The notes under the pieces: model-generated
What the model saw: only the letters and a program-made list of their open reading frames with translations
The model's database searches: none
Told to the model about the DNA's origin: nothing
Shown: piece after piece, positions 23,618-24,150 of the stretch
Layout of the letters: each line of letters starts with the position of its first letter
How positions within the stretch are numbered: position 1 is the stretch's first letter
Assembly: GCA_041687295.1 (NCBI GenBank)
Contig: JAWLCG010000026.1
Coordinates: forward strand, 1-24,150
Reading direction: 5' to 3'
DNA length: 24,150 nt
DNA from: JAWLCG01 sp041687295
Lineage (GTDB): Bacteria; Planctomycetota; Phycisphaerae; SM23-33; FEN-1343
Translations under genes and position numbers: made by a program

Positions 23618-24150
23618 ATGGACGCCGCCGCCCGAATGCCCGCCCTGCGGCAGGCACTGTTCAGCTGGCCGGAGCTGCGAACCTTCGCCCTGCTGGACGG
23701 GGCGATGGCCGAGGGCCTGCTCGGCCAGCTCTACGACCACCGGGTCGAGAGCGTCTGCCTGTTCCGTGGCGAGCTGGAGCCGGACATGGCGACGGTGGCC
23801 CCGTACGTGGCGAGGCTGGAGCCGCAGTCGCCCTTCACCGACTGGCTGCTGGGCGGCTGGGCGCGCCACTGGGGCCTGTTCGCCCTGAGCCGCGCCCGCC
23901 TGCGCGACCTGCGGGGCCACTTCCGCGGCCTGATCCTGGTGCAGGGGCCCGACGGCGAGCCGATGTACTTCCGCTTCTACGACCCGCGGGTGCTGCGGGT
24001 GTTCCTGCCGACGTGCACGCCGGCGGAGCTGGCGACGGTGTTCGGGCCGGTGGAGGCGTTTCTGGTCGAGTGCGAGGCGGGCCTGGAGCGGTTCGCCCGC
24101 GGTGAGAACGGCCAGCTGGTGCGCGAGCCGCTGGCGATGACGGTGGCCCC
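23618..24150 (+). CDS. DUF4123 T6SS effector adaptor (Tap/Tec-like), partial
   Basis: Predicted cytoplasmic adaptor that loads a specific effector onto the adjacent VgrG. The visible 177 residues start at ATG 23618, 2 nt after the vgrG stop, and the frame is still open at the right edge. DUF4123 features seen are an early FALLDGAM stretch (residues about 23-30), the central CLFRGELEPDMATVAPYVARLEP (quoted in part: CLFRGEL, APYVARLEP), FTDWLLGGWARHWGLF, LRDLRGHFRGLILVQGPDGEPMYFRFYDPRVLRVFLPTC in short pieces such as GHFRGL and FRFYDPRVL, and a C-terminal FGPVEAFLVE. The FRFYDPRVL block is the family signature. In known loci the cognate effector and immunity genes follow the adaptor, so the cargo should lie just beyond this window. 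Confidence 0.9.
   Translation, partial: MDAAARMPALRQALFSWPELRTFALLDGAMAEGLLGQLYDHRVESVCLFRGELEPDMATVAPYVARLEPQSPFTDWLLGGWARHWGLFALSRARLRDLRGHFRGLILVQGPDGEPMYFRFYDPRVLRVFLPTCTPAELATVFGPVEAFLVECEAGLERFARGENGQLVREPLAMTVA

Noticed and set aside
1..24150. CRISPR arrays, tRNA or rRNA genes, insertion sequences, integrases or attachment sites
   Set aside because: I looked for short regularly spaced repeats, cloverleaf-like sequences, transposase motifs and terminal inverted repeats and saw none. The only repeats are coding repeats within tpsA.

Overview
The window is about 24 kb of GC-rich DNA from a Gram-negative-type (diderm) bacterium. A family S1 sulfatase beside a GH29 fucosidase, a very large haemagglutinin-type exoprotein with its own outer-membrane transporter, and a type VI secretion system (T6SS) together best fit Planctomycetota (Phycisphaerae-like). 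That assignment is an inference from gene content; there is no rRNA or marker gene here to prove it.

Layout. (1) Positions 1-2100 hold a divergent pair: a GH29 alpha-L-fucosidase on the minus strand (3' end cut by the window edge) and a formylglycine-type sulfatase on the plus strand. They share a 197-bp intergenic region with a promoter-like element for each direction. (2) Positions 2085-2432 hold a small minus-strand lipoprotein that converges on the sulfatase with a 3-bp gap. (3) Positions 2433-2912 are a 480-bp regulatory region with a 12-bp palindrome, an AT-rich patch, two hairpins and a clear sigma70-like promoter (TTGACA, 17 bp, TAGGAT). This promoter faces everything downstream. (4) Positions 2913-10491 are a two-partner secretion (TPS) pair: a TpsB/FhaC-like transporter of 680 aa, then a TpsA exoprotein of 1826 aa. 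The exoprotein has an N-terminal TPS secretion domain, a long beta-helix-like region built from at least nine degenerate modules, and an unusual helical C-terminal domain. (5) Positions 10559-24150 are a T6SS cluster in the order tssA-tssB-tssC-hcp-tagJ-tssE-tssF-tssG-tssH(clpV)-tssI(vgrG)-DUF4123, all on the plus strand. The last gene is cut by the window edge.

How the genes work together. TssB/TssC form the contractile sheath around an Hcp tube tipped by VgrG. TssE, TssF and TssG are baseplate parts, TssA primes assembly, ClpV recycles the contracted sheath with TagJ as accessory, and the DUF4123 protein is a VgrG-cargo adaptor. The membrane-complex genes (tssJ, tssL, tssM), tssK and a PAAR gene are not in the window and are expected beyond its right edge or elsewhere.

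The most interesting aspect is the arrangement. A complete TPS adhesin pair lies 67 bp upstream of, and co-directional with, the T6SS genes, with no obvious terminator between them. This suggests (not proven) one contact-and-inject locus in which an extended surface filament and the injection machine are expressed together. Two hairpins flank hcp, and several genes overlap by exactly 8 bp, which suggests post-transcriptional tuning of component ratios.
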